DNA of 64,000 nt from the NCBI RefSeq assembly GCF_006782915.1, contig NZ_VCNP01000055.1, positions 62,001 through 126,000 of the forward strand. Reading direction: 5' to 3'. Of this stretch, positions 57,601 to 64,000 are shown one piece after another; positions within the stretch are counted from its first letter, which is position 1; each line of letters begins with the position of its first letter. The position numbers and the translations under genes are program-made. Source of the stretch: Streptomyces calvus (GTDB lineage Bacteria; Actinomycetota; Actinomycetes; Streptomycetales; Streptomycetaceae). Below the pieces are notes generated by a model that worked only from the letters and a program-made list of their open reading frames with translations, ran no database searches and had not been told where the DNA came from.

Positions 57601-57623
57601 GGTCGGTGGACCCGCCGGGGCCG
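57590..57623 (-). terminator. Terminator of the idonate-gluconate operon
   Basis: CGGCCCCGGCGGGTC pairs perfectly over 15 bp with 57609-57623 across a GGTG loop, 18 bp past the last gene's stop. Confidence 0.85.
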
Positions 57624-57641
57624 TGGAAAGGACCGAACGGC

Positions 57642-58667
57642 TCAGGGACCGAAGTCCAGCAGGACCTTGCAGGACCGGCTCCGGTCCGCGGCGAGCGTGA
57701 ACGCCGACTCCGCGTCCCGCACCGGGACGACCGCACTGACCAGCCCGTCGAAGGCGGGCTCGGACGCGAGCAGTTCGAGCGCCGCGTCGAACTCGCCGTC
57801 GAAGCGGAACGCCCCGCGCAGCTCGATCTCCCGGCTCACCACGAGGTTGCCCGCGAACGGGCTCTGCCCCGGCGGCAGCATCCCCAGCTGCACGACGACC
57901 CCGCCCCGCCGCACGCGCCGCAGACACGCGTCCAGCCCGGCGGCCACGCCCGACGCCTCGACCGCCACGTCCACCTCGGCCGGCCACCCCGCGTCCTGCG
58001 GGTCGTCGGCGCGCACGAGCGTGTCCGCGCCCGCGACGCGCGCGTACTCCAGCGCCTCCGGCAGCAGGTCCGTCACGGTCACCCGCGCCGCTCCCGCCGC
58101 CTTCGCCGCCGCCACGACCAGGCAGCCGATGGGGCCGGCCCCGGTGACCAGCACATGCCGGCCGGCCACCTCCCCGGCCCGCCGCACCGCGTGCAGTGCG
58201 ACGGACAGCGGCTCGGCGAGCGCCGCCCGGCGCGGTTCCAGCCCGGCGGGAAGCGGCCGCACCTGCTCGGCCGGCACGACGATCCGGGCCGCGAAACCGC
58301 CCTGCACATGGGGGAAGCGCGCCGCACTGCCCAGGTACCGCGTGTCCCGGCACACGTTGCGCCGCCCGTCCGCGCACTCCGGGCACACCCCGCACGGCGT
58401 CGCCGGGTGCACGGCGACCGCCGTGCCGGCGGCCGGACCCGAGGCCCCGTCACCGTACGAGACGACCGTGCCGACGACCTCGTGCCCGAGCAGCATCGGC
58501 TCGCGCAGCCGGAAGTCGCCCACGCCACCGTGCCGCCAGTAGTGCAGGTCGGACCCGCACACGCCGCCGTACCGCACGGCCACCAGCGCCTGCCCGGGCC
58601 CGGGAACCGGCGCCGCCAGTTCCTCGACCCGCAGGTCCTCCCGGCCGTGGATCACACAACCCAGCAC
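57642..58667 (-). CDS. idnD: L-idonate 5-dehydrogenase-like zinc dehydrogenase
   Basis: This 341-residue MDR enzyme probably oxidises L-idonate to 5-ketogluconate. YGGVCGSDLHYWRHGGVGDF near residue 33 and LGHEVVG near 61 give the catalytic zinc site and match IdnD strongly. CGVCPECADGRRNVC near 90 is the structural zinc site. VTGAGPIGCLV near 170 binds NAD. It is the last gene of the operon gntK-gntP-idnO-idnD. GTG 58667 is chosen because AAAGGAG lies ten bases before it, within the gap after idnO. Confidence 0.87.
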   Translation of the reverse strand: MLGCVIHGREDLRVEELAAPVPGPGQALVAVRYGGVCGSDLHYWRHGGVGDFRLREPMLLGHEVVGTVVSYGDGASGPAAGTAVAVHPATPCGVCPECADGRRNVCRDTRYLGSAARFPHVQGGFAARIVVPAEQVRPLPAGLEPRRAALAEPLSVALHAVRRAGEVAGRHVLVTGAGPIGCLVVAAAKAAGAARVTVTDLLPEALEYARVAGADTLVRADDPQDAGWPAEVDVAVEASGVAAGLDACLRRVRRGGVVVQLGMLPPGQSPFAGNLVVSREIELRGAFRFDGEFDAALELLASEPAFDGLVSAVVPVRDAESAFTLAADRSRSCKVLLDFGP

Positions 58668-58681
58668 GCCCGCCGCTCCTT

Positions 58682-59443
58682 TCACAGCACGCTCGTCATG
58701 CCGCCGTCGACGTACAGCACCTGCCCGCCGACGAAGTCGGCCGCGGGGGAGGCCAGGAACAGCACCCCGCCCACCAGGTCCTCGGTGCGGCCCCAGCGCC
58801 CGGCGGGCGTACGCCCGCGCACCCAGGCGCTGAACTCCGCGTCCTTCACCAGCGGTTCGGTCAGCTCGGTCTCGATGTAGCCGGGGCCGAGCCCGTTGAC
58901 CTGCACTCCGTGCGGACCCCAGTCCGCGCACATGCCCTTGGTGAGCATCTTCAGCGCGCCCTTGGTGGCCGCGTAGGGCGCGATGCCGGGGCGGACCACC
59001 TCGCTCTGCAGCGAGCAGATGTTGATGATCTTCCCGCGCCCGCGTTCCGTCATCCCCCGGGCGGCCTCCCGGCCGACGAGGAACGCGCTGGTGAGGTTGG
59101 TGTCGAGGATGCGGTGCCAGTCGGAGTCGGTGAACTCCAGCAGCGGGGCCCGCAGTTGCATGCCCGCGTTGTTGACGAGGATGTCGAGCGGGCCCACCCG
59201 CTCCTCGACATCCGCGATGCCGGCGGCCACCGAGGCACCGTCGGTCACGTCGAACACGGCCGTGTGGACGTCGCCCGGCAGCTCCGCCGCGGCCTTGGCG
59301 AGGCGTTCGCCGTCGCGTCCGTTGAGGACCACCCGGCACCCGGCCTCGAGGAGGCCGCGGGCGAGGGCGAGTCCGATTCCCCGGCTGGAGCCGGTCACCA
59401 GGGCCGTACGGCCGCTGATGTCGAAGAGAGGATGAGCAGTCAT
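58682..59443 (-). CDS. idnO: Gluconate 5-dehydrogenase-like SDR
   Basis: This 253-residue short-chain dehydrogenase reduces 5-ketogluconate to D-gluconate. TGSSRGIGLAL near residue 18, NNAGMQLR near 93, catalytic Ser in NICSLQSE and YAATKGAL near 157 are the SDR residues. LGPGYIETELTEPLV near 185 is typical for gluconate 5-dehydrogenases. The gene lies 10 bp after gntP and 14 bp before idnD, so it is in the middle of the operon and supplies gluconate to GntK. Confidence 0.88.
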   Translation of the reverse strand: MTAHPLFDISGRTALVTGSSRGIGLALARGLLEAGCRVVLNGRDGERLAKAAAELPGDVHTAVFDVTDGASVAAGIADVEERVGPLDILVNNAGMQLRAPLLEFTDSDWHRILDTNLTSAFLVGREAARGMTERGRGKIINICSLQSEVVRPGIAPYAATKGALKMLTKGMCADWGPHGVQVNGLGPGYIETELTEPLVKDAEFSAWVRGRTPAGRWGRTEDLVGGVLFLASPAADFVGGQVLYVDGGMTSVL

Positions 59444-59453
59444 CTCCGCGCCC

Positions 59454-60851
59454 CTAGAGGATCAGCGAGAGGAGCAGGACCAGGCCGCCGGCGACCACCG
59501 AGATGATCGTCTCCATGACCGACCACGTCTTGATGTTCTGGCCGACGCTCAGCCCGAAGTACTCCTTCACCAGCCAGAAACCGGCGTCGTTGACATGGCT
59601 GAAGAAGACCGAGCCGGCACCGATGGCGAGGACCAGCAGGGCGGCGTGCGTGGTCGACATGTCGGCCGCGAGCGGCGCGACCAGGCCGGCCGCCGAGATG
59701 GTCGCCACGGTCGCCGAACCGGTCGCCAGCCGGATCGCCACCGCGATCAGCCAGCCCAGCAGGATCGCCGGGACGGACCAGTCCTCGGAGATGTCCAGGA
59801 TCATCTGGCCGACACCGGAGTCGATCAGCGTCTGCTTGAAGCCGCCGCCCGCGCCGACGATCAGCAGGATGCCCGCGATCGGCGCGAGACCCTTCTCGAC
59901 CAGCTGCGAGACCCGCTCCTTGCTGAACCCGGCCGGCAGGCCCAGCGTGAAGATGCCGACGAGCACCGAGGCGAGCAGGGCGATCATCGGGGAGCCGATG
60001 ACGTCGAAGACGCGCTGCACGGTGTTCTCGGGATCGTCCACGACGATGTCGACCAGCGCCTTGGCCAGCATCAGCACGACCGGCAGCAGGATCGTCGCCA
60101 GCGTCGGGCCGAACCCGGGGCGCTTGTCGAGGTCGTCGGAGGCGCGCTGCGGGATCATCCGGTCGGGGGCCGGGACGTCCACCCAGCGGGCGGCGTAACG
60201 GGAGAAGAGCGGACCGGAGACGACCACCGTCGGAATGGCGACGAGCACACCCAGCGCGAGCGTCACGCCGAGGTTGGCCCCGAGCGCGTCGATCGCGACC
60301 AGCGGGCCGGGGTGCGGGGGCACCAGGCCGTGCATCACGGACAGACCGGCGAGCGCCGGGATGCCGATGCGCATCAGGGAGTAGTTGCCGCGCTTGGCGA
60401 CCATCAGCACGACCGGGATCAGCAGGACGACGCCGACCTCGAAGAACAGGGGCAGACCGATCACCGAGGCGATCAGCACCATCGCCCACGGCATCGCGCG
60501 GCCGCTCGCCCGGGCGAGGATGGTGTCGACGATCTGGTCGGCGCCGCCCGAGTCGGCCAGCATCTTGCCGAGGATCGCCCCGAGGGCGATGAGCACGCCG
60601 ACACCGGCGACGGTGGAGCCGAGTCCGGTGCTGAAGCTGGTGATGACCTTGTCCAGCGGTGCGCCCGCGAACGCACCGAGCGCCAGCGACCCGATGGTCA
60701 GCGCCAGGAAGGCGTGCAGCTTGAACTTGGTGATGAGCAGGACGATGACGGCGATGCCCGCCAGGACGGCGATGCCCAGCTGAGCGTGGCCGGCCGAAGT
60801 GATCGGCTCGGGTACGTCCGCTGCCAGCATCTCGACGCTGAGTCTGGTCAC
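59454..60851 (-). CDS. gntP: Gluconate:H+ symporter GntP family
   Basis: This 465-residue membrane permease imports gluconate or idonate. It has about 12 helices. Family signs include LPLFFEVGVVLLIPV near residue 137, MHGLVPPHPGPLVAID near 175, GSATVATISAAGL near 380 and FSHVNDAGFWLVKEYF near 418. The start GTG 60851 follows AAGGGATCC; the internal ATG at codon 8 is an alternative. It follows gluconokinase after 145 bp that contain a hexamer array. It is followed closely by idnO. Confidence 0.92.
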   Translation of the reverse strand: MTRLSVEMLAADVPEPITSAGHAQLGIAVLAGIAVIVLLITKFKLHAFLALTIGSLALGAFAGAPLDKVITSFSTGLGSTVAGVGVLIALGAILGKMLADSGGADQIVDTILARASGRAMPWAMVLIASVIGLPLFFEVGVVLLIPVVLMVAKRGNYSLMRIGIPALAGLSVMHGLVPPHPGPLVAIDALGANLGVTLALGVLVAIPTVVVSGPLFSRYAARWVDVPAPDRMIPQRASDDLDKRPGFGPTLATILLPVVLMLAKALVDIVVDDPENTVQRVFDVIGSPMIALLASVLVGIFTLGLPAGFSKERVSQLVEKGLAPIAGILLIVGAGGGFKQTLIDSGVGQMILDISEDWSVPAILLGWLIAVAIRLATGSATVATISAAGLVAPLAADMSTTHAALLVLAIGAGSVFFSHVNDAGFWLVKEYFGLSVGQNIKTWSVMETIISVVAGGLVLLLSLIL

Positions 60852-60948
60852 GGTGGATCCCTTGTGGTTCGGGGTGGTACGGGGACGGGGGAAAGCGGGG
60901 CGGTGGGGGCGCCCGTTCAGGTGCCGGTTCCGGGAGGTAACCCTCCGG

Positions 60949-60990
60949 CGTGGGCGTGGGCGTGGGCGTGGGCGTGGGCGTGGGCGTGGG
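60949..60990. repeat. CGTGGG hexamer array between gntK and gntP
   Basis: Seven perfect tandem CGTGGG copies begin 6 bp past the gntK stop, inside the operon. The messenger strand reads CCCACG repeats, and copy number would alter the spacing between the two genes. Confidence 0.93.
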
Positions 60991-60996
60991 CGGGGG

Positions 60997-61515
60997 CTAG
61001 GCGGTCGGCTCGGGGAGGGCCGCGAGGGCGGTGACCGCCCGCCCGGTGATCTCCTCCGGGCTGCCCGACACGTCCACGGCGACTCCGGTCTCGTCCGGCT
61101 CCAGCGGCTGGAGCGTGGCGAACTGGGAGTCGAGCAGGGCCGTGGGCATGAAGTGCCCCTGCCGGTGCGACATCCGGTCCTCGATGAGCGCGCGGTCACC
61201 CGTGAGGTGCACGAAGACCACGTCGGGCGCGGCGGCCCGCAGCCGGTCGCGGTACGACCGCTTCAGCGCCGAGCAGCTGACCACGCCGCCGAGACCGGCC
61301 CGCCCGCGCGCCCAGTCACCGATCGCGTCCAGCCACGGCAGCCGGTCCTCGTCGGTGAGCGGGACACCGGCCGACATCTTGGCGATGTTGGCCTGCGGGT
61401 GGAAGTCGTCGGCCTCCGCGTAGGGGACGCCGAACCGGGCCGCGAGCAGGGGACCGATGGTGGTCTTGCCGGTGCCCGCGACGCCCATGACCACGACGAC
61501 ATGGGGGGTGTTCAT
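60997..61515 (-). CDS. gntK: Gluconokinase
   Basis: This 172-residue P-loop kinase phosphorylates gluconate to 6-phosphogluconate, feeding the pentose phosphate pathway. Walker A GVAGTGKTTIG lies near residue 11, and the substrate region AEADDFHPQANIAKM near 33. CSALKRSYRDRLR lies near 80, with the lid region SHRQGHFMPTALLDSQ near 115. Length matches GntK-type kinases. Start ATG 61515 is chosen from family alignment; an upstream frame extends to 61563. It is the first gene of the operon, divergent from its likely regulator GntR. Confidence 0.93.
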   Translation of the reverse strand: MNTPHVVVVMGVAGTGKTTIGPLLAARFGVPYAEADDFHPQANIAKMSAGVPLTDEDRLPWLDAIGDWARGRAGLGGVVSCSALKRSYRDRLRAAAPDVVFVHLTGDRALIEDRMSHRQGHFMPTALLDSQFATLQPLEPDETGVAVDVSGSPEEITGRAVTALAALPEPTA

Positions 61516-61599
61516 CGCTGCCTCACTGTCTGCTGTCTTCGTTGACACGTGATGTCCACGCAACTGAAGCCCATTAGTACGACGTTTTCAAGACCGTGT

Positions 61600-61611
61600 G
61601 ACTTATAAGTC
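61600..61611. promoter_or_regulatory. Palindromic operator between gntK and gntR
   Basis: GACTTATAAGTC is a perfect 12-bp palindrome in the A+T-rich divergent gap of 136 bp. The TNATAANTNA-like centre resembles operators of FadR-subfamily GntR proteins, so GntR binding and gluconate relief are inferred. Confidence 0.75.
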
Positions 61612-61651
61612 TGACTTTTTGTTCGTGTGATCCACCCCGTACGCTGAGTGC

Positions 61652-62353
61652 ATGAGCACAACGGGCCGGGGGCTGCACGGTCGCGTACTGGACATCCTCG
61701 GCCCCGAGATCACCGCGGGCGAGTACCCTCCCGGCAGCGTGCTGCGGACCGACGAGCTCGCGCAGCGGTTCGACGTGTCGCGCTCCGTGATGCGCGAAGT
61801 GGTCCGCGTGCTGGAGTCCATGCGCCTGGTCGAGTCCCGGCGCCGCGTCGGCGTGACGGTCCTGCCGGCCTGCGAGTGGAACGTCTACGACCCGCAGGTC
61901 ATCCGCTGGCGCCTGGCCGGTGCGGACCGTCCCCGGCAACTGCGCTCCCTCACCGTGCTCCGCTCGGCGATCGAACCCGCCGCGGCCGGCCTGGCCGCGC
62001 GCCACGCCACCGCGCGGCAGTGCGCCGAACTCACCGAGTGCGCCCTCGGCATGGTCGCCCACTCACGCGGTCACCAGCTGGAGGAGTACCTCGTCCACGA
62101 CGTGGCCTTCCACCGCGTGATCCTGACCGCCTCCGGCAACGAGATGTTCGCCCGCCTCGGCGACGTCGTCGCCGAGGTCCTGGCCGGCCGAACCCACCAC
62201 GACGTGATGTTCGAGGACCCCGACCCCGCCGCCGTCACCCTGCACGTGCAGGTCGCGGAGGCGGTCCGCGAGCGCGACGCCGCCCGCGCGGAGGAACTCA
62301 CCCGCCAGATCACCGAGGGCGCCCTCCAGGAACTGGACGTCCTGGCGCCCTAG
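61652..62353 (+). CDS. gntR: GntR-family regulator of gluconate use (FadR subfamily)
   Basis: This 233-residue regulator has a winged helix at residues 10-75 (LRTDELAQRFDVSRSVMREVVRVL, MRLVESRRRVGVTV). An FCD helical effector domain follows from about 95, with metal-type His residues (HATARQ, HDVAFHRVI). It is divergent from gntK-gntP-idnO-idnD with a palindrome between. The likely ligand is gluconate or 6-phosphogluconate. ATG 61652 has no strong ribosome site but gives the family N-terminus. Confidence 0.9.
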   Translation: MSTTGRGLHGRVLDILGPEITAGEYPPGSVLRTDELAQRFDVSRSVMREVVRVLESMRLVESRRRVGVTVLPACEWNVYDPQVIRWRLAGADRPRQLRSLTVLRSAIEPAAAGLAARHATARQCAELTECALGMVAHSRGHQLEEYLVHDVAFHRVILTASGNEMFARLGDVVAEVLAGRTHHDVMFEDPDPAAVTLHVQVAEAVRERDAARAEELTRQITEGALQELDVLAP

Positions 62354-62358
62354 TCGGG

Positions 62359-62733
62359 CTACTCCAGGAACTCCCCGTCGACGTACACCCACGCCCCGCC
62401 GACCCGCTCGAAGCGGCTGCGCTCGTGCAGCGAGCCGCCCCGGTAGGAGGCCCGGAAGGTCACCGTGCCGGTGGAGTGGAAGGCGGACCCGTCGGTGGTG
62501 GCCAGGATCTCCAGCCCGGTCCACCGCAGCCGCGGGTCGAAGTCGATGCGTTCCGGACGGGTCCGGGGGTGCCAGGTCCGCAGCAGGTGACCGGCGTCCT
62601 GTCGCACGAAGGCGCAGTACCGCGACCGCATCAGCCGCTCGGTCGTCGGAGCGGCGGCGGCCCCGGAGTGGAACCGGCCGCAGCAGTCGTCGTACGCCTC
62701 GGGCAGCCCGCAGGGGCAGGAACGAGCGCTCAT
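62359..62733 (-). CDS. YchJ-like SEC-C domain protein
   Basis: This 124-residue protein opens with a zinc-binding SEC-C-type motif, CPCGLPEAYDDCCGRFH (residues 6-22). The YchJ middle domain follows (RLMRSRYCAFVRQDAGHLL, FRASYRGGSLHERSRF). Function of the family is unclear. ATG 62733 is chosen because GGAGG lies six bases before it; the ATG two codons upstream would have no spacing. It converges on gntR with 5 bp between the stops. Confidence 0.85.
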   Translation of the reverse strand: MSARSCPCGLPEAYDDCCGRFHSGAAAAPTTERLMRSRYCAFVRQDAGHLLRTWHPRTRPERIDFDPRLRWTGLEILATTDGSAFHSTGTVTFRASYRGGSLHERSRFERVGGAWVYVDGEFLE

Positions 62734-62755
62734 GGTCATCCTCCGCGACAACGCC

Positions 62756-62789
62756 GTGAGGGCCGCGACCTCGCGGTCGCGGCCCTCAC
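62756..62789 (-). terminator. Terminator after tRNA-Leu
   Basis: GTGAGGGCCGCGACC pairs perfectly over 15 bp with 62775-62789 across a TCGC loop. It stands 9 bp past the tRNA 3' end on the minus strand and ahead of the SEC-C gene. Confidence 0.9.
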
Positions 62790-62797
62790 GCTTCATG

Positions 62798-62882
62798 TGT
62801 CCGAGGGGGGACTTGAACCCCCACGCCCGATAAAGGGCACTAGCACCTCAAGCTAGCGCGTCTGCCATTCCGCCACCCGGAC
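62798..62882 (-). tRNA. tRNA-Leu (anticodon GAG)
   Basis: The minus strand from 62882 gives an 85-nt class II tRNA. The acceptor is GTCCGGG pairing with CTCGGAC (one G-T), with discriminator A at 62798. The anticodon loop TTGAGGT between GCTAGC and GCTAGT reads anticodon GAG (Leu, codon CUC). A long variable arm follows, then the T loop GTTCAAGTC. CCA is not encoded. The D arm shows GGCGGAATGGCAGACGC. CUC is a frequent codon in this genome. Confidence 0.96.
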
Positions 62883-63089
62883 AAGGTGTCTGTCGCGCGG
62901 GTTTCCCCCCGCGGCGACGACGTAAACATTACCAGGTGTTCCGGGGTGGCCGATCACCCCCGGCCCGCAGCGCCGTCGCGTGAACGGCGTGTGACCGGCC
63001 GGGCCGGGTCTTGGGGCACGCGCCGCGGAGAGGGAGGATGAGCAGACCCCACCACCGGGGACACCAGCAGGGACAGCGGGAGGAAGCAC

Positions 63090-64000
63090 GTGAGCGATAC
63101 GGACACGGCCAGGAGCGTCACCGGTGAGGACGAGGTCGTGGACCTCTGCCGCGAGCTGATCCGGATCGACACCAGCAACTACGGCGACCACTCGGGGCCC
63201 GGCGAGCGCAAGGCCGCCGAGTACGTCGCCGAGAAGCTCGCCGAGGTGGGCCTGGAACCGCAGATCTTCGAGTCGCACCCGGGACGCGCCTCCACGGTGG
63301 CCCGGATCGAGGGCGAGGACCCCTCGCGGCCCGCGCTGCTGATCCACGGCCACACCGACGTCGTTCCGGCCAACGCGGACGACTGGACCCACCACCCCTT
63401 CTCCGGCGAGATCGCCGACGGATGCGTCTGGGGACGCGGCGCCGTCGACATGAAGGACATGGACGCGATGACCCTCGCGGTCGTCCGTGACCGGCTGCGC
63501 AGCGGGCGCAAGCCCCCGCGCGACATCGTCCTGGCCTTCCTCGCGGACGAGGAGGCCGGCGGCACGTACGGCGCCAAGCACCTGGTGCACAAGCACCCGG
63601 AGCTGTTCGAGGGCGTCACCGAGGCGATCGGCGAGGTCGGCGGCTTCTCCTTCACCGTCAACGAGAAGCTGCGGCTCTACCTCGTCGAGACCGCCGAGAA
63701 GGGCATGCACTGGATGCGGCTCACCGTCGACGGCACGGCCGGGCACGGCTCCATGACCAACGACGACAACGCGATCACCGAGCTGTGCGAGGCGGTCGCC
63801 CGGCTCGGCCGGCACACGTGGCCGGTCCGCGTCACCAAGACCGTACGGGCCTTCCTGGACGAGCTCTCCGACGCGCTCGGCACCGAGCTCGACCCGGAGA
63901 ACATGGACGAGACGCTCGCCAAGCTCGGCGGGATCGCCCGCATGATCGGCACCACGCTGCGCAACTCGGCCGCGCCCACCATGCTCGGCGCCGGCTACAA
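63090..64000 (+). CDS. M20-family metallopeptidase (3' end outside window)
   Basis: The visible 303 residues form the first part of an M20 dipeptidase/deacylase with two zinc ions. Metal-site motifs are LLIHGHTDVVPA near residue 83 (His, Asp), GRGAVDMKDMDA near 118 (bridging Asp) and FLADEEAGGTYGA near 155 (Glu pair). A dimerisation domain starts near 200 with TAGHGSMTNDDNAI. These enzymes cleave dipeptides or acyl-amino acids in the cytoplasm. GGGAGGAAG precedes GTG 63090. The last metal His lies beyond base 64000. Confidence 0.92.
   Translation, partial: MSDTDTARSVTGEDEVVDLCRELIRIDTSNYGDHSGPGERKAAEYVAEKLAEVGLEPQIFESHPGRASTVARIEGEDPSRPALLIHGHTDVVPANADDWTHHPFSGEIADGCVWGRGAVDMKDMDAMTLAVVRDRLRSGRKPPRDIVLAFLADEEAGGTYGAKHLVHKHPELFEGVTEAIGEVGGFSFTVNEKLRLYLVETAEKGMHWMRLTVDGTAGHGSMTNDDNAITELCEAVARLGRHTWPVRVTKTVRAFLDELSDALGTELDPENMDETLAKLGGIARMIGTTLRNSAAPTMLGAGY

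Noticed and set aside
56926..58395. Pro/Arg-repeat protein read through the 57-kb minisatellite
   Set aside because: It continues antisense-like out of frame into idnD and has no start context; explained by repeat composition.

Overview
The window is about 73% G+C with strong third-position G/C bias, frequent GTG starts, short intergenic gaps and many TetR, GntR and MerR-type regulators. This is typical of a Streptomyces chromosome. Gene content and order (dnaE2 plus a Y-family-like gene, secreted lipase, LPMO, SGNH lipase, hmgA, CitMHS, soxR, gluconate operon) match, from memory only, the stretch around SCO1676 to SCO1741 of S. coelicolor. It therefore looks like core-arm chromosome with no large island; the only mobile trace seen is one short MITE-like palindrome near 48.8 kb.

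Layout. 0-5.5 kb: the end of a secreted serine protease, then an SOS-boxed dnaE2 coupled to a shortened Y-family-like protein. 5.7-13.2 kb: secreted lipase, wall-anchored LPMO, GNATs, a methyltransferase, small regulators and an AAA ATPase. 13.3-15.9 kb: a three-gene surface-glycan operon (two GT2 glycosyltransferases and a polysaccharide deacetylase). 16.5-21 kb: SGNH lipase, minisatellite-like spacers and a stand-alone type ISP C-terminal-domain protein. 20.7-22.9 kb: a GntR regulator and homogentisate dioxygenase. 23-30 kb: lipoprotein-tetR pair, molybdopterin oxidoreductase, citrate transporter and an MFS exporter. 30.3-35.8 kb: orphan sugar-type ABC ATPase, aldehyde and alcohol dehydrogenases and an MHS transporter. 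35.9-41.7 kb: EamA exporter, several regulators, acyl-CoA dehydrogenase, MaoC hydratase and SoxR. 43-44.4 kb: a NamZ-type muramidase. 44.6-51.2 kb: an acyl-catabolic group (SDR, acyl-CoA ligase, TetR; APH-like kinase plus ACAD10/11-like dehydrogenase). 51.4-56.8 kb: oxidoreductase, Nudix-DUF202-DUF202 operon, an unrecognised helical protein and an APC permease. 57.6-62.4 kb: the L-idonate/gluconate operon with its GntR. 62.4-64 kb: a SEC-C protein, tRNA-Leu(GAG) and a truncated M20 peptidase.

The genes suggest linked circuits. Two nearly identical palindromes (31719 and 38334) connect an ALDH-ADH pair to a TetR and an acyl-CoA dehydrogenase. Related ACCGGT-centred palindromes (24390, 34398, 44538, 51252) lie in front of the Mo-enzyme, the MHS transporter, the SDR-ligase-TetR operon and the APH-ACAD operon. 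A third palindrome (39913, 41114) joins another TetR to a MaoC hydratase. Together they outline a fatty or hydroxy-acid catabolic network. The other notable feature is the number of G+C-rich tandem-repeat families in the spacers, one of which (GGCCGGT) occurs at two distant sites.

All functional names come from recognised motifs and family resemblance in the translated sequence; no database search was possible.
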